From positions 1,817,001-1,881,000 of the forward strand of contig NZ_JAOTIK010000001.1 in the NCBI RefSeq assembly GCF_030116705.1: a stretch of 64,000 bases of DNA. The letters run 5' to 3'. This document shows, piece by piece, positions 33,543 through 44,142 of this stretch. The stretch's first letter is position 1, and each line of letters opens with the position of its first letter. The notes below the pieces were generated by a model. That model did not search any database. It was not told where the DNA came from and saw nothing but the letters and a program-made list of their open reading frames with translations. The stretch comes from Streptomyces sp. ML-6 (lineage in GTDB: Bacteria; Actinomycetota; Actinomycetes; Streptomycetales; Streptomycetaceae). Both the position numbers and the translations under genes were made by a program.

Positions 33543-36500
33543 GGCGGACGACGGCGGACGCGAGCCGGTGGGGACGGCGCTGTGCGTGGTGTGCGAGGAG
33601 TACGCCGACGAACGGACCTTTCCCCGGCTGACGGGGGCGGTGGCCCGGATGGAGGAGATCGCCGGGCTGCTGGAGGGTCTGGGGATCGAGACTCATGTGG
33701 TGGATGGCGGGAACCCGTCCCGGGCCGCCTTCGAGGAGGCCCTCACCTCCTGGAGCGAGGGCTGGCTGGAGACGGGGGCGGCGAAGCCCGCGGTCATCGT
33801 CTGGTCGGGACACGGCGTGCTGGTCGACGACGAGTTGCGCCTCGCGCTCTGCGATCTGGATCTCGACGTCGAGCGGGCGGTCCGGGACGCACGGGCCCTC
33901 AGGCGGGGCGTCCCGGCCGGGACGCTGATCAATGACGCGGTGGCGTCGGGCGCCGATCAGATCCTGGTGGTCATCGACACCTGCTACGCGGGGGACGCGG
34001 TGGGCCGGGGCCTGGAGAAGGCCCTGCGGCGCTGGGAGACCCTGTCCATGCCTCCCGGACGGGTGAAGTGGCTGGGAATCGTGGCGAGTTGTCAGCGCAA
34101 CGAGACGTCGGACGGCGCCGGCCCCCTGCTCACCGCGTTGTCGGAGGTGCTGAGGGCCGGCCCCGTCACCACCGAGTACCGCTCGGCGTGGAGCGCCCAC
34201 AACGAGCTGGTCAGCGGGCCGGATCTGCTGGCCGCGCTGGGGGAACGGTGGCGCGGCGAGGGTCAGACCCCGGTGCTCGCCGCCCTCGGCACCGGGCGCC
34301 CGGTCTTCCCCAACCCGCGCCATGCGCCCGGGACCCCCGCCCGGCTGGTCGAGCACCTGGTGCAGGCCGCGCGCGGGGTCGGGTACCACGAGGAGGGCTG
34401 GTTCTTCACGGGCCGGAAGGAGGTGCTGGGCCGGATCACCGCCTGGCTGGAGGCGGACGGGGCCGGGCTCTTCCTGGTGACCGGCCCGGCGGGCTGCGGC
34501 AAGTCCGCCGTGCTGGGCCGGATCGCGACGCTCCTCGATCCCGGGCAGCGCAAGGAGGCCGAGGCGCGCGGGGACCTGCGCGAGGGCGACCCGGACCCGG
34601 GCCCGCGCCCCGGCCGCTCCCTGGCCTCCGTGCACCTGCGGGGCCTGAGCCCCCGCCTGGCGGCCTCGGAGCTGGCCCGGCAGCTGGGACTGCCGGAACC
34701 CCGCAACGCGGACGACTTCCGGGGCGAGCTCCGCGAGTTGTCCCCGCAGCCGGTGCTGGTCCTCGACGGCCTGGACGAGGTGCCCGCCGAGCACCTCCGG
34801 GCCATGATCGAGGAGCTGGTCTTCCCGCTCGCCCGGACGAGCCCGGTCCTGCTCGGTTCCCGCGACCGCGCGTTCCGCGGCCACCTGACGGAGGAGGGGT
34901 TCGGGGACGAGACGCTGCCGGCCGCCCTGGCCCGGCTGATCGGTGCGGATGTCGTCACGGCGGACCTGGAACGGGAGCCGCACACGCGGGAGGACATCGC
35001 CGAGTACGCCTTCCGCCGGTGCACGGCGGCCGGTTTCCCGGAGGACCGGGCGCGGGAGGCGGGCGACGCGGTCGCGGCGCGTGCCACGGCGGTGGGGGGC
35101 GGGTTCCTGTTCGCCCGGCTGGTGACGGGCTCGCTGTCGGCGGGGGGCCGGGGCGCCGGGGAGGACCGGTGGCCGGCCGGTCTGCCGGGCTCCATCGAGG
35201 CCGCCTTCGAGGCGGACCTGGGCGCAGGGCCGGTGCGGGTCCTGCCGGACGGCACCGAACTGCCGTCCGCCGCACGGGATCTGCTGACCGCGCTGGCCTG
35301 GACGGCCGGACGCGGCATGCCCGCCGGGGGCGTGTGGGAGGAAGTCGCGGGCGCGCTGGGCGGCCCCGACGTGTCGTACGGCGAGAGCGACGTGGACTGG
35401 GTGCTGTCCGCGTACGGCCGCTATGTCGTCGAGGACGTGGAGGACGGGCAGGCGGTGTACCGGCTGTACCACCGCGAGTTCGTGTCGTATCTCGCGGGGC
35501 GGGAGGGGCCTGGGGGCGGGGAGGCCGGTGAGGTGGTGCTGGCCGCGCTGGTCGGGCACGTCGAGCGGCGGGTGGTGGGCGGCGACCGGGCCGCGGTCGA
35601 TCCGTACGTGGTGCGGGGGCTGGCGCCGCACGCGGCGCGGGCGGGTGCGGCGGGGATCGGAATGCTGCGGGGGCTGGTGGAGCGGGCCGGGGCGGGCGCG
35701 GCACCGTTCCTGGCCGAGGCGTTGCAGCGCTTCTCCGGCCGGCTCGGGACGGAAGGGGATCCTGACGGGGCGCTGGATGCGGCCCGGGAGGCGCTCGCCC
35801 TGTACGGGGAACTGGAGCAGGCCGCTCCCGGGGTCCACGGGCCGGCGGTCGTCCGCGCGCTCGTCAACGTCGCCAACCGGTACGCCGACATCGGCGACCG
35901 CGAAGGGGCGCTGGCACCGGCGCGGGAAGCGGTCGCGCTCCAACGGCGCCTCGCCGGGGCAAAGGACGCGGAAGACGGCGCGTCCCTCCCCGACCTGGCT
36001 CTCGCCCTCGGCACTCTCGGCCGGCGCGTCCACGACATCGGCGACCGCGAGGGGGCGCTCGCGCTCACCCGGGACGCCGTCGCCATCCACCGGCAGCTCG
36101 CCGCGCGGAATCCGGCCGCGTTCCGCCCCGGCCTCGCCACCGCGCTGAACAACCTGGCGGTGGGTCTCGCGGCCGTCGGGGAGCGCCGGGCCGCCGTACC
36201 GCCCGCGCGGGAGTCGGTGGAGATCCACATGGAGCTGGCCGCGTCGCACCCCGAGGAGTTCCTGGCCGGCCTGGCCCACGCGCTGACCAATCTGGCCAAC
36301 AGCCTCAAGGCCGTGGGAAGCCACCCGGAGGCTCTTCCGCACGCGGAGGCGGCGGTCCGGGCCAACCGGAAGGTGGCCGAACTCCGGCCCGCCGTCCCGC
36401 GGTCCGCCCTGGCCGGATCCCTGACCAACCTGTCCGTGCACCGGGAGGACGTCGGCGACCTCGCGGGGTGCCTCGCGCCCGCGCAGGAGGCGGTGGAGAT

Positions 36501-38571
36501 CTGCCGGGAACTCGTCGCGCGTCATCCGGCCGTCTTCCGGCCCGAGCTGGCGGCCGCCGTCCACAATCTTGCGGACCGGCTCTCCGCCCTCGGGGACCGG
36601 GAGGGTGCGCTCGCTCCGGCGCGGGAGGCGGCGCGGCTGTACGCCGGGCTCGCTTCGGAGCACCCGGACGTCTTCCAGCCGGATCTCGCCCGGTCCCTGA
36701 CCTCCTTGGCCAACCGGACGGCCGCCGCCGGGGACCGGGCGGCGGCGGTGCTGTTCGCGCGCGAGGCCGTGCGCATCCAGCGCGAACTGGCAGAGAAGCG
36801 GCCGAAGGCCGCCCTCCCGGGCCTCGCCGCGATGCTCAACAACCTCGCGATGCACCTCGTCTCCGCAGGTGAGCCCGGAGCGGCCCTGGCCCACGCCGAG
36901 GAGGGGACCGCCCTCTACCGCCGTCTGGCCGCCGAGGACGCGAGCGCCTTTCTCCCGGAGCTGGCGACGGCGCTCAACAATCTCGGCAACCATCGCGCCT
37001 CCCTGGGTGATGTGTCCGGGGCGCTCGCACCGGGCCGGGAGGCCGTCTCCATCCGCCGCGCCCTGGCAGCGCGACAGCCCGCCGCCTTCCGGCAGGACCT
37101 GGCCACGGCACTCGCCAACCTCGCCGCCCATCTGAACAGGGCCGGGGATCCGGCGGCAGGACTGCGGGCGGCGAAGGAGGCCGTCGGTCTTCTCCGCGGC
37201 CTCGCCGAAGGGCAGCCCGCCCTCCGTTCCGCTCTCGCGGGCTCGCTCGGCACCCTGGCGCAGAACCTCGCCGACACCGGCAGCCGGAAGGAGGCGCTGG
37301 CACCGGCGCGGGAGAGCGTCCGTATCCTGCGTGGTCTCGTCGATGGGGCGGGCGGCGCCCTCCTTCCCGAGCTGGCTCTCGCCCTGCAGAATCTCAGCAG
37401 GCACCTGGGGATGAACCAGGACGTCGCGGGAGCCGTGGACGCGGCGCGGGAAGCGGTCGCCGCCCACCGGACCCTGGCGCGGGAGAACCCCGGTGCCTTC
37501 GGGAACGCCCTGGTGTCCGCTCTCGCCGAGCTGACCCGGGCGCTCGTCCGCGCCGACGACCGCGCCTCGGTGATCCGGGAGTTCGACGAGGTCGTGGAGG
37601 AGTTCGCCACCGCCCACCCCGCGACCGCCCGGCGGCTCGGTGTCGAGCGGAGTGTTTTCCTGCTGGGCTGTCCCGGGCCCCGGGCTTCGGCCGGCGTGCG
37701 CGGGCTCGTGTCCTTCCTCGACGGGGACGACGGCGCGGACAGCGTGACCGTACGGGCCCGGCGGGCGCTCCGGGCCTTCGGCGACACCGGGTCCGTGCGC
37801 ACCGTGTGGGAGGAGGAGACCTTCACCCCTGCCCCGGCCTGGCTCGCCCTGTCGCCGGAGATCCTGGACCTCGCCGGTTCCTGGATGTTCGCGGCCGACT
37901 GGTCCCGGTCGCGCGACTTCTGGTCCCAGAACGCCCGGGCCCTGAGCGGCGAGGAGGCGGTGACGGCCCTCGAGGAGCTGGCATTCCTGGACCCCCGCAC
38001 CGCCCGGCGGCACATCGCGCTCCGCGAGGCCGTCCTCGCCCACGGCGTGACCGCCGCCTACGATCCGCTGATCCTCGGGGAGCAGCTGGCGGACTGGGTG
38101 GACTGCGCGGACTGGGCGGAGTCCCGGGCCTTCCTCCGGGACCACCCCCGCCTCCTGCACACCGCGCCCTCCGAGGACACTCCCCTCGCGCACGTCGCCG
38201 TCCTCGAAGTCGCCCGCACCGAAGGGGTGGACGCCGCGTACCGCCTCGTCGAGGACCGCGACGCCCTCCAGGCGTACGTGGAAAGGGCTTTGGCGGCCGG
38301 GGACGGCAACGCGCTGATGCACGCGGCTGCCGTCGAGGGGCAGGTCTTCGACGACAAGCTGTCCTCCCTCGCCCACGCCCAGGCGGCCATGGTGCTCTCC
38401 GGGGTGGTCGAGAGCGTCGAACCGGACGATCTGGCCACGCTCCTCCCCCGCGCCCCCGAGGAGATCCGTGCCCGGCTGCAGAGGGAGATCCTCGCCCTCA
38501 GCGTCCAGCACGCCCACCCGCACGGGGAGACATGGCTCCGGATCGTCCAGGCTCTCAACGGGGCTGCCTGA
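33532..38571 (+). CDS. Caspase-like protease / NACHT-type STAND NTPase / TPR protein
   Basis: 1679 residues, multi-domain. Residues about 10-250: caspase-like (C14) protease, with VIVWSGH94G and VVIDTC151YAGD giving the His-Cys dyad. About 290-520: P-loop NTPase with Walker A GPAGCGKS (318-325) and Walker [11 protein letters not shown] (408-417), the NACHT form. About 640-655: [12 protein letters not shown], the winged-helix/ARC-end motif of STAND proteins. About 739-1342: some 13 TPRs with a period of about 46 residues. About 1345-1679: helical C-terminal region with two W-x-x-x-(A/C)-x-W-(A/S)-x-S-R motifs, unassigned. The plan is sensor (TPR), switch (NACHT) and protease. Composition is like that of its neighbours. 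It is cytoplasmic, with no signal peptide. Confidence 0.92.
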   Translation: MVREADDGGREPVGTALCVVCEEYADERTFPRLTGAVARMEEIAGLLEGLGIETHVVDGGNPSRAAFEEALTSWSEGWLETGAAKPAVIVWSGHGVLVDDELRLALCDLDLDVERAVRDARALRRGVPAGTLINDAVASGADQILVVIDTCYAGDAVGRGLEKALRRWETLSMPPGRVKWLGIVASCQRNETSDGAGPLLTALSEVLRAGPVTTEYRSAWSAHNELVSGPDLLAALGERWRGEGQTPVLAALGTGRPVFPNPRHAPGTPARLVEHLVQAARGVGYHEEGWFFTGRKEVLGRITAWLEADGAGLFLVTGPAGCGKSAVLGRIATLLDPGQRKEAEARGDLREGDPDPGPRPGRSLASVHLRGLSPRLAASELARQLGLPEPRNADDFRGELRELSPQPVLVLDGLDEVPAEHLRAMIEELVFPLARTSPVLLGSRDRAFRGHLTEEGFGDETLPAALARLIGADVVTADLEREPHTREDIAEYAFRRCTAAGFPEDRAREAGDAVAARATAVGGGFLFARLVTGSLSAGGRGAGEDRWPAGLPGSIEAAFEADLGAGPVRVLPDGTELPSAARDLLTALAWTAGRGMPAGGVWEEVAGALGGPDVSYGESDVDWVLSAYGRYVVEDVEDGQAVYRLYHREFVSYLAGREGPGGGEAGEVVLAALVGHVERRVVGGDRAAVDPYVVRGLAPHAARAGAAGIGMLRGLVERAGAGAAPFLAEALQRFSGRLGTEGDPDGALDAAREALALYGELEQAAPGVHGPAVVRALVNVANRYADIGDREGALAPAREAVALQRRLAGAKDAEDGASLPDLALALGTLGRRVHDIGDREGALALTRDAVAIHRQLAARNPAAFRPGLATALNNLAVGLAAVGERRAAVPPARESVEIHMELAASHPEEFLAGLAHALTNLANSLKAVGSHPEALPHAEAAVRANRKVAELRPAVPRSALAGSLTNLSVHREDVGDLAGCLAPAQEAVEICRELVARHPAVFRPELAAAVHNLADRLSALGDREGALAPAREAARLYAGLASEHPDVFQPDLARSLTSLANRTAAAGDRAAAVLFAREAVRIQRELAEKRPKAALPGLAAMLNNLAMHLVSAGEPGAALAHAEEGTALYRRLAAEDASAFLPELATALNNLGNHRASLGDVSGALAPGREAVSIRRALAARQPAAFRQDLATALANLAAHLNRAGDPAAGLRAAKEAVGLLRGLAEGQPALRSALAGSLGTLAQNLADTGSRKEALAPARESVRILRGLVDGAGGALLPELALALQNLSRHLGMNQDVAGAVDAAREAVAAHRTLARENPGAFGNALVSALAELTRALVRADDRASVIREFDEVVEEFATAHPATARRLGVERSVFLLGCPGPRASAGVRGLVSFLDGDDGADSVTVRARRALRAFGDTGSVRTVWEEETFTPAPAWLALSPEILDLAGSWMFAADWSRSRDFWSQNARALSGEEAVTALEELAFLDPRTARRHIALREAVLAHGVTAAYDPLILGEQLADWVDCADWAESRAFLRDHPRLLHTAPSEDTPLAHVAVLEVARTEGVDAAYRLVEDRDALQAYVERALAAGDGNALMHAAAVEGQVFDDKLSSLAHAQAAMVLSGVVESVEPDDLATLLPRAPEEIRARLQREILALSVQHAHPHGETWLRIVQALNGAA
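35746..37560 (+). repeat. TPR-coding tandem repeat array (about 13 units of 138 bp)
   Basis: Each unit encodes about 46 residues of the pattern G-D-(R/x)-x-x-A-L-x-x-A-R-E-A-V-x-(I/L)-x-R-x-L-A ... F-x-x-x-L-A-x-A-L-x-N-L. The units are diverged at the DNA level, so this is an ancient protein repeat, not a recent tandem expansion. Confidence 0.85.
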
Positions 38572-38765
38572 CGCTCACCGCCCCGCCACCGGCCGACGTT
38601 TCCTCCGCTCGCCGGCCCCCGTCCCGGCTCTCCGCGAACCGTGCCGCCCCGCTCGGGCTGCGGGCCGCTCGGACCGCGGACCGCTCAGGCCGCTCGGGCC
38701 GCAGGCTGTGGGCCGAGCAGCCCGGGAGCAACGGGCCAGGAGCCCGGGAGACCGGGAGAAATGGG

Positions 38766-38803
38766 GAGGCCCTGTCCCCCGCGGCTGCGTGGGACAGGGC
38801 CTC
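38766..38803. terminator. Terminator between the caspase-NACHT and RND genes
   Basis: A 13-bp perfect stem GAGGCCCTGTCCC/GGGACAGGGCCTC with a 12-nt loop lies in the 249-bp gap between the convergent genes; the rest of that gap holds nothing I can name. Confidence 0.8.
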
Positions 38804-38820
38804 CGGTCGTGCGCCGCGGG

Positions 38821-41800
38821 TCAGGCCCGCGCGGGCTCGGTCTCCCGGGCCTCGTCGGACCCGGGTCCGGCAGGCTCCGCGACGCCCGCCTTCCCCGCCC
38901 GCTTGGCGGCCTTCTTCTTCGCGCGGCGCTCCTTGCGGAGTTCGACCATCGCGTAGAGCGTCGGCACCAGGAGCAGGGTCAGCAGGGTCGAGGTGACCAG
39001 GCCGCCGATCACCACGACGGCAAGCGGCTGCGAGATGAAGCCGCCTTCGCCGGTGACGCCGAGCGCCATCGGGAGCAGGGCGAAGATCGTCGCCAGGGCC
39101 GTCATCAGGATCGGGCGGAGCCGGTGGCGGCCACCCTCGAGGACCGCTTCGACGACGCCCATGCCCTGGGCCCGGTACTGGTTGATCAGGTCGATCAGCA
39201 CGATCGCGTTGGTCACCACGATGCCGATCAGCATCAGCATGCCGATCATCGCCGGGATGCCCATCGGGGTGTCGGTGGCGACGAGCAGGCCGATCGCACC
39301 GGTGGCCGCGAACGGGACGGAGACCAGCAGGATCAGCGGCTGGACCAGGGACCGGAAGGTCGCCACCAGCAGCATGAAGACGATCGCGATGGCCGCCAGC
39401 ATGGCCAGGCCGAGCTTGGCGAACGACTCGCTCTGGTCCTCGGTGACCCCGCCGATGGTGGCGGTGGCGCCCTCGGGGAGCTCCAGCGCGTCGATCTCCT
39501 TCTCCAGCGCGGCGCTGACCGCGCCGGTGTTGTCGCTGGTGGGCTTGGCGGTGATGGTGGCGGCGCGCTGGCCGTCGATCCGGGTCATCGAGACCGGGCC
39601 GGGGACCAGTTCGACGTCGGCGACCTGGCCGAGCTTCACCGGGCCGAGGGGGAGGGCCTTCAGCTCGGCCATGGTGGTGGCCGGGTGGGCGGACTTGATG
39701 ACGACGTCCCGCTCGGTGTCGTCCAGGACCGCCTTGCCGGCCGGGGTGCCGCGCACCGCTCCGGCGACGGCCGCGCCGAGCGCGCTCTGGTCGAAGCCGG
39801 CGTCCGCCGCCCGGGCGTTGGGCTTCACCGAGATCCGCGGGACGCTCTGCGACAGGTCGCTCTGGACGTCGGTGACGTCCTTGACCTCGGCGACCGCGCC
39901 GCGCACCTTCTCGGACGCCTTGCGCAGCACGTCCGCGTCGGCGGCCTTGACCACGACGCCGATGTCCTGGCTGCCGAAGCCGTCGCCCGCGGAGATGGTG
40001 GTGTCACCGATGCCGTCGAGCTCGCCGAGCGCCGTGTCGATGCGCTTCTGGGTGGCGTCGAAGTCGCCCGAGTCCTTCAGGGTGACCTGGTACGTGGCCT
40101 GGTTGGAGCCGGTGCCGCCGCCGAAGGCCGCCATGAAGCCGGAGGAGCCGACGGTGACCTGGTAGTCCTTGACGCCCTTGTCGTCGGCGAGGACCTTCTC
40201 GACCTTCCTGGCCGCCTCGTCGGCGGCCGCCAGGCTGGTGCCGGGGGCCAGCTCCTGCTTGATGGAGAGGACTTCCTGCTCGCCCTGGTCGAAGAAGTTG
40301 GTCTTCAGCAGCGGGGCCATGCCGAAGGTGGCGACCAGCACCACGACGGCGATGGCGAGGCTGGTGACCCGGCGCCGGGTCGCGAAGCGGAGCACCGGGA
40401 CGTACAGCCGCTGGAGCCGGCTGCGGGCCTCCTTCTCCTCCGCCCGGCGGCGGGCCTCGTCCGGGTCGTCCAGGGCGGTGCCCTTGGGGGCGCGCAGGAA
40501 CCAGTACGACAGGACGGGCACCACGGTCAGCGAGACCAGCAGGGAGGCCAGCAGGGCCGCGGTGACGGTCAGCGAGAAGGAGCCGAAGAGTTCGCCGACC
40601 ACGCCGCCGACGAGGCCGATCGGCAGGAAGACGGCGACCGTGGTGAGGGTCGAGGAGGTGACCGCGCCGGCCACTTCCTTCACCGCGGTGATGATCGCCG
40701 ACTGGCGCTCCTCGCCGTAGCCGAGGTGGCGCTTGATGTTCTCCAGGACCACGATCGAGTCGTCGACGACCCGGCCGATGGCGATGGTCAGCGCGCCGAG
40801 GGTGAGCATGTTGAGCGAGAGGTCCCGGGTCCAGAGCACGATCAGCGCGAGGACCACGGAGAGCGGTATGGAGACCGCGGTGACCAGGGTCGAGCGCAGC
40901 GACGCGAGGAAGACCAGGATCACGACGACGGCGAAGAGCAGACCGAGCGCGCCTTCGGTGGTCAGGCCGGAGATCGCCTTGGAGACCGCGGGGCCCTGGT
41001 CGGAGACGACGGTCAGTTCGGCCCCGGCGCCGAGGTCCTTGCGCAGGTCGGGGAGCTTGTCCTTGACCGCGTCCGAGATGGCGACGGCGCTGCCGTCCTT
41101 GTCCATGGTGGCCATCACGGCGAGGCTCGGCCGGCCGTTCGTCCGGGTGAGGGAGACCGCGGTGGCCTGCTCCTGCTCGACCTTCGCGACGTCACCGACG
41201 CGAACCGGCTTGCCGCGCTCGCCCGTTGCCCCGCCCTGGGGGACGATCCGCAGGTCCTGGATCTGCTTCAGGGAGGTGAAGGCGCCGCCGACCTGGACGG
41301 TGCGGCTCTTGCCGGACTCGGAGAACGAACCGGCCGGGACGGTCGCGCCGCCCGCCTGGAGCGCCTGGGCCAGCGTCATGGCGTTCAGCCCGGCGGCGGC
41401 GAGCTTCTTGTCGTCGGGGGTGACGGAGACCTGGAGGTCGCGCACCCCGTCGACGGTGACCTGGCCGACGCCGCTGATGTCCTCCAGGGCGGGGACGACC
41501 GTGCGGTCCAGCTGGTCGGCGAGCGCCTGCTGGTCCTTGTCGGAGGTGACGGCGAGGACGACCGCCGGGATGTCGTCGGTCGAACCGGCGATGACCTGCG
41601 GGTCCACGGTGTCGGGAAGCAGGGCGCGGGTACGGTTGACCGCCTGCTGGATGTCGGCGACGAGCTGCTTGGTGCCCTCGCTGCCGAAGTCGAAGGACGC
41701 CATGATGACGGCGCTGCCCTCGCTGGCGGTGGCGGTGATGCCGGTGACCCCGTCGACCGCCTTGAGGGAGTTCTCCAGCGGTTCGACGACCTGCTTCTCG

Positions 41801-41979
41801 ACCACATCGGGGGACGCTCCCTGATAGGGGGCGAGCACCGACACCACCGGAAGCTCGATGGTGGGCAGCAGTTGCTGCTTGAGCTGCGGGATCGCGATCG
41901 CTCCGAATACGAGCGCGACGATCGAGATCAGTCCGATCAGGGCCCGTTGCGCGAGGCTGAATCTGGACAGCCAGGACAT
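38821..41979 (-). CDS. RND-family efflux permease (AcrB/HAE-type)
   Basis: 1052 residues, full AcrB-like length with twelve membrane helices and two large loops (about 35-330 and 560-860). SWLSRFSLAQRALIGLIS begins helix 1; the G(x)3D(x)6V(V)xEN family motif appears as GRVVDDSIVVLENIKRH. It should export drugs or lipids using the proton gradient. No membrane-fusion protein or outer-membrane channel is present, as expected in a Gram-positive. I chose ATG 41979, which matches the usual MSWLSR... start. An upstream in-frame ATG at 42063 is less likely. The two-component pair lies upstream on the same strand and may regulate it. Confidence 0.93.
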   Translation of the reverse strand: MSWLSRFSLAQRALIGLISIVALVFGAIAIPQLKQQLLPTIELPVVSVLAPYQGASPDVVEKQVVEPLENSLKAVDGVTGITATASEGSAVIMASFDFGSEGTKQLVADIQQAVNRTRALLPDTVDPQVIAGSTDDIPAVVLAVTSDKDQQALADQLDRTVVPALEDISGVGQVTVDGVRDLQVSVTPDDKKLAAAGLNAMTLAQALQAGGATVPAGSFSESGKSRTVQVGGAFTSLKQIQDLRIVPQGGATGERGKPVRVGDVAKVEQEQATAVSLTRTNGRPSLAVMATMDKDGSAVAISDAVKDKLPDLRKDLGAGAELTVVSDQGPAVSKAISGLTTEGALGLLFAVVVILVFLASLRSTLVTAVSIPLSVVLALIVLWTRDLSLNMLTLGALTIAIGRVVDDSIVVLENIKRHLGYGEERQSAIITAVKEVAGAVTSSTLTTVAVFLPIGLVGGVVGELFGSFSLTVTAALLASLLVSLTVVPVLSYWFLRAPKGTALDDPDEARRRAEEKEARSRLQRLYVPVLRFATRRRVTSLAIAVVVLVATFGMAPLLKTNFFDQGEQEVLSIKQELAPGTSLAAADEAARKVEKVLADDKGVKDYQVTVGSSGFMAAFGGGTGSNQATYQVTLKDSGDFDATQKRIDTALGELDGIGDTTISAGDGFGSQDIGVVVKAADADVLRKASEKVRGAVAEVKDVTDVQSDLSQSVPRISVKPNARAADAGFDQSALGAAVAGAVRGTPAGKAVLDDTERDVVIKSAHPATTMAELKALPLGPVKLGQVADVELVPGPVSMTRIDGQRAATITAKPTSDNTGAVSAALEKEIDALELPEGATATIGGVTEDQSESFAKLGLAMLAAIAIVFMLLVATFRSLVQPLILLVSVPFAATGAIGLLVATDTPMGIPAMIGMLMLIGIVVTNAIVLIDLINQYRAQGMGVVEAVLEGGRHRLRPILMTALATIFALLPMALGVTGEGGFISQPLAVVVIGGLVTSTLLTLLLVPTLYAMVELRKERRAKKKAAKRAGKAGVAEPAGPGSDEARETEPARA

Positions 41980-42145
41980 GGGTGAGGTCTCTCTTCTGTG
42001 GCGTGCGCGGCAGGTGGGGCGGGTGACTCGGGACAGACCCGGCCCGGTTACACCTTCGCTCACCGCCGGGGGTGCGGACCTCGGCCCCAGGGTCGCTTTC
42101 TCACTTCCCGCATACCGCAGGTGGAGTACGCCGAATCTCCACCCG

Positions 42146-42841
42146 TTACTCCACCCTGGGGCGCACCAGGCCCGATTCGTAGGCGATTACCACCAGTTGG
42201 GCCCGGTCCCTGGCGCCCAGCTTCGCCATCGCCCTGTTCACATGGGTCTTGACCGTGAGCGGGCTGACGACGAGCCGCTCGGCGATCTCGTCGTTGGAGT
42301 GGCCGCCCGCGACCAGGACGAGCACCTCGCGCTCGCGGCCGGTGAGCGCGGCGAGCCGTTCCGAGTACTCCGCGGCGCTCGGGCCCTCGTCGTCCGAACT
42401 GCCGCCCTGGGCGAGGAAGGTGGCGATCAGGCCCTTGGTCGCGGCCGGTGAGAGCAGTGCCTCGCCGGCCGCGGCGATCCGGATGGCGTTGAGGAGTTCC
42501 TCGGGTTCCGCCCCCTTGCCGAGGAAGCCGGACGCCCCGGCCCGCAGCGACTGCACCACGTACTCGTCCACTTCGAAGGTGGTGAGCATGACGACCCGTA
42601 CGCCGGAGAGTTCCGGATCGGCGCTGATCATGCGGGTCGCGGTGAGCCCGTCCGTGCCGGGCATCCGGATGTCCATCAGCACCACGTCGGCCCGGGTGGA
42701 GCGGGCGAGTTCCACGGCCTGCGCGCCGTCCGCCGCCTCGCCGACCACCTCCATGTCGGCCTCCGAGTCGACCAGTACCCGGAACGCGCTGCGCAGCAGC
42801 GCCTGGTCGTCGACGAGCAGCACCTTGATGGGCGGTGTCAT
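42146..42841 (-). CDS. NarL/LuxR-type response regulator
   Basis: 231 residues. Receiver domain with D11-D12, phospho-Asp57 (VVLMD57IRMPG) and the late Lys in GFLGKGAEP. C-terminal LuxR helix-turn-helix: TGREREVLVLVAGGHSNDEIAERL...VSPLTVKTHVN. It would be phosphorylated by the adjacent histidine kinase and bind DNA. ATG 42841, with GGGGGAG upstream, overlaps the kinase stop by 4 bp. Likely target: the RND pump gene downstream, by proximity. Confidence 0.95.
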   Translation of the reverse strand: MTPPIKVLLVDDQALLRSAFRVLVDSEADMEVVGEAADGAQAVELARSTRADVVLMDIRMPGTDGLTATRMISADPELSGVRVVMLTTFEVDEYVVQSLRAGASGFLGKGAEPEELLNAIRIAAAGEALLSPAATKGLIATFLAQGGSSDDEGPSAAEYSERLAALTGREREVLVLVAGGHSNDEIAERLVVSPLTVKTHVNRAMAKLGARDRAQLVVIAYESGLVRPRVE

Positions 42842-44142
42842 GTGTTCTCCCCCGTCCGGCCCGCCGTGTCCGGCTGCTCGGACTCCTCCCCGCGGGCCTT
42901 GACGGGCAGGATCGCATGGACCCGGAATCCGCCGCCGTAGCGGGGCCCGGCGGTGAGCGTGCCGCCGAGCGCGGTGACGCGTTCGCGCATGCCGAGCAGG
43001 CCGTGGCCGCCTCCCCCGCCGCCGGGCCGGACGGCGGCGACGGCCCCGTCCGGCGCGTCCGCGGCGCAGCAGCCCCCGCCGCCGGCGCCGTTGTCGATCA
43101 CGGTGATCTCGGCGGTGGACCCGACCCGTACGACACTCACCTCGGCCCTCGCCCCGGGGCCGGCGTGTTTGCGGACGTTGGTCAGCGCCTCCTGGATGAC
43201 CCGGTACGCGGCGAGGTCGACGGCGGCGGGCAGCGGGGGGCGCCGGTCGGTGCAGGCCACCTCGACGGGGAGTCCGGCCCGGCGGACGGTGTCGACCAGT
43301 TCGTCCAGGACCGCGAGGCCCGGGGCCGGTTCGGTGGGCGCCTCGGGGTCGCCGGACTGGCGCAGCAGTCCGACCGTGGCCCGCAGTTCGTCGAGCGCGG
43401 AGCGGCTGGCCTCCCGGACGTGGGCCAGGGCCTCCTTGGCCTGGTCGGGGCGCTTGTCCATGACGTGGGCGGCCACTCCGGCCTGGACGTTGACCAGGGC
43501 GATGTGGTGGGCGACGACGTCGTGCAGGTCGCGGGCGATCCGCAGCCGTTCCTCGGCGACCCTGCGCCGGGCCTCCTCGTCGCGGGTGCGTTCGGCCCGT
43601 TCGGCCCGTTCCCTGATCGCGTCGACGAACGCCCGCCTGGAACGGACGGCGTCCCCGGCCGCCCCGGCCATGCCGGTCCAGGCGAAGACGCCGAAGTTCT
43701 CCTGGCTGTACCAGGGCGCCGGGCCGAAGAACATCGCGGCGGCCGTCAGCGCCGCCATCGTCAGCAGTCCGACCCGCCAGGTGGTGGGCCGGTCGGTGCG
43801 GGCGGCGACGGTGTACAGCGCGATGACGGTGCAGGCCACCACGGGGACGGGCGGGTCGGTCCGCACCAGTTCGACGGCCGTCAGCCCGGCGGTGGCCCCG
43901 AGCACCGCCAGGGGGCGGCGCCGCCGCCAGAGGAGCGCGACGGCCCCCAGCACCATCAGGAGCACGCTGGCCGGCTCGGGCCTGCGGCCGGCGAAGACGG
44001 ACCCGTCCGGGGCACCGGGGTGGACGAAGGACCCGATGATCATGGCCACGAGCACGGCCAGGGCGAGCGCGGCGTCCAGCGCGAGGGGATGGTCGCGCAC
44101 CCAGTTCCGGACGCGCGGCACCCCGGTTCCTAGGGTGGTCAC
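42838..44142 (-). CDS. HisKA_3-type sensor histidine kinase
   Basis: 434 residues. The N-terminal half has about five membrane helices. A charged linker coil precedes the HisKA_3 box, with phospho-His207 in RDLHDVVAHH, and the ATPase domain ends in GGGHGLLGMRERVTALGG (G box). The Gly- and Cys-rich DNGAGGGGCCAAD insert in the ATP lid is atypical. The GTG at 44142 lacks a ribosome site; TAACGT 8 nt upstream could make it leaderless. Coupled by overlap to the LuxR regulator. Confidence 0.94.
   Translation of the reverse strand: MTTLGTGVPRVRNWVRDHPLALDAALALAVLVAMIIGSFVHPGAPDGSVFAGRRPEPASVLLMVLGAVALLWRRRRPLAVLGATAGLTAVELVRTDPPVPVVACTVIALYTVAARTDRPTTWRVGLLTMAALTAAAMFFGPAPWYSQENFGVFAWTGMAGAAGDAVRSRRAFVDAIRERAERAERTRDEEARRRVAEERLRIARDLHDVVAHHIALVNVQAGVAAHVMDKRPDQAKEALAHVREASRSALDELRATVGLLRQSGDPEAPTEPAPGLAVLDELVDTVRRAGLPVEVACTDRRPPLPAAVDLAAYRVIQEALTNVRKHAGPGARAEVSVVRVGSTAEITVIDNGAGGGGCCAADAPDGAVAAVRPGGGGGGHGLLGMRERVTALGGTLTAGPRYGGGFRVHAILPVKARGEESEQPDTAGRTGENT

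Noticed and set aside
35746-37560. Possible CRISPR or satellite array
   Set aside because: The periodicity is of protein TPR units; DNA units are diverged and there are no conserved repeats with unique spacers.
33283-38523. 1746-codon open frame on the minus strand opposite the caspase-NACHT gene
   Set aside because: Same cause. Its product is low-complexity Arg/Gly/Pro-rich without motifs, whereas the plus strand encodes intact caspase and NTPase motifs.
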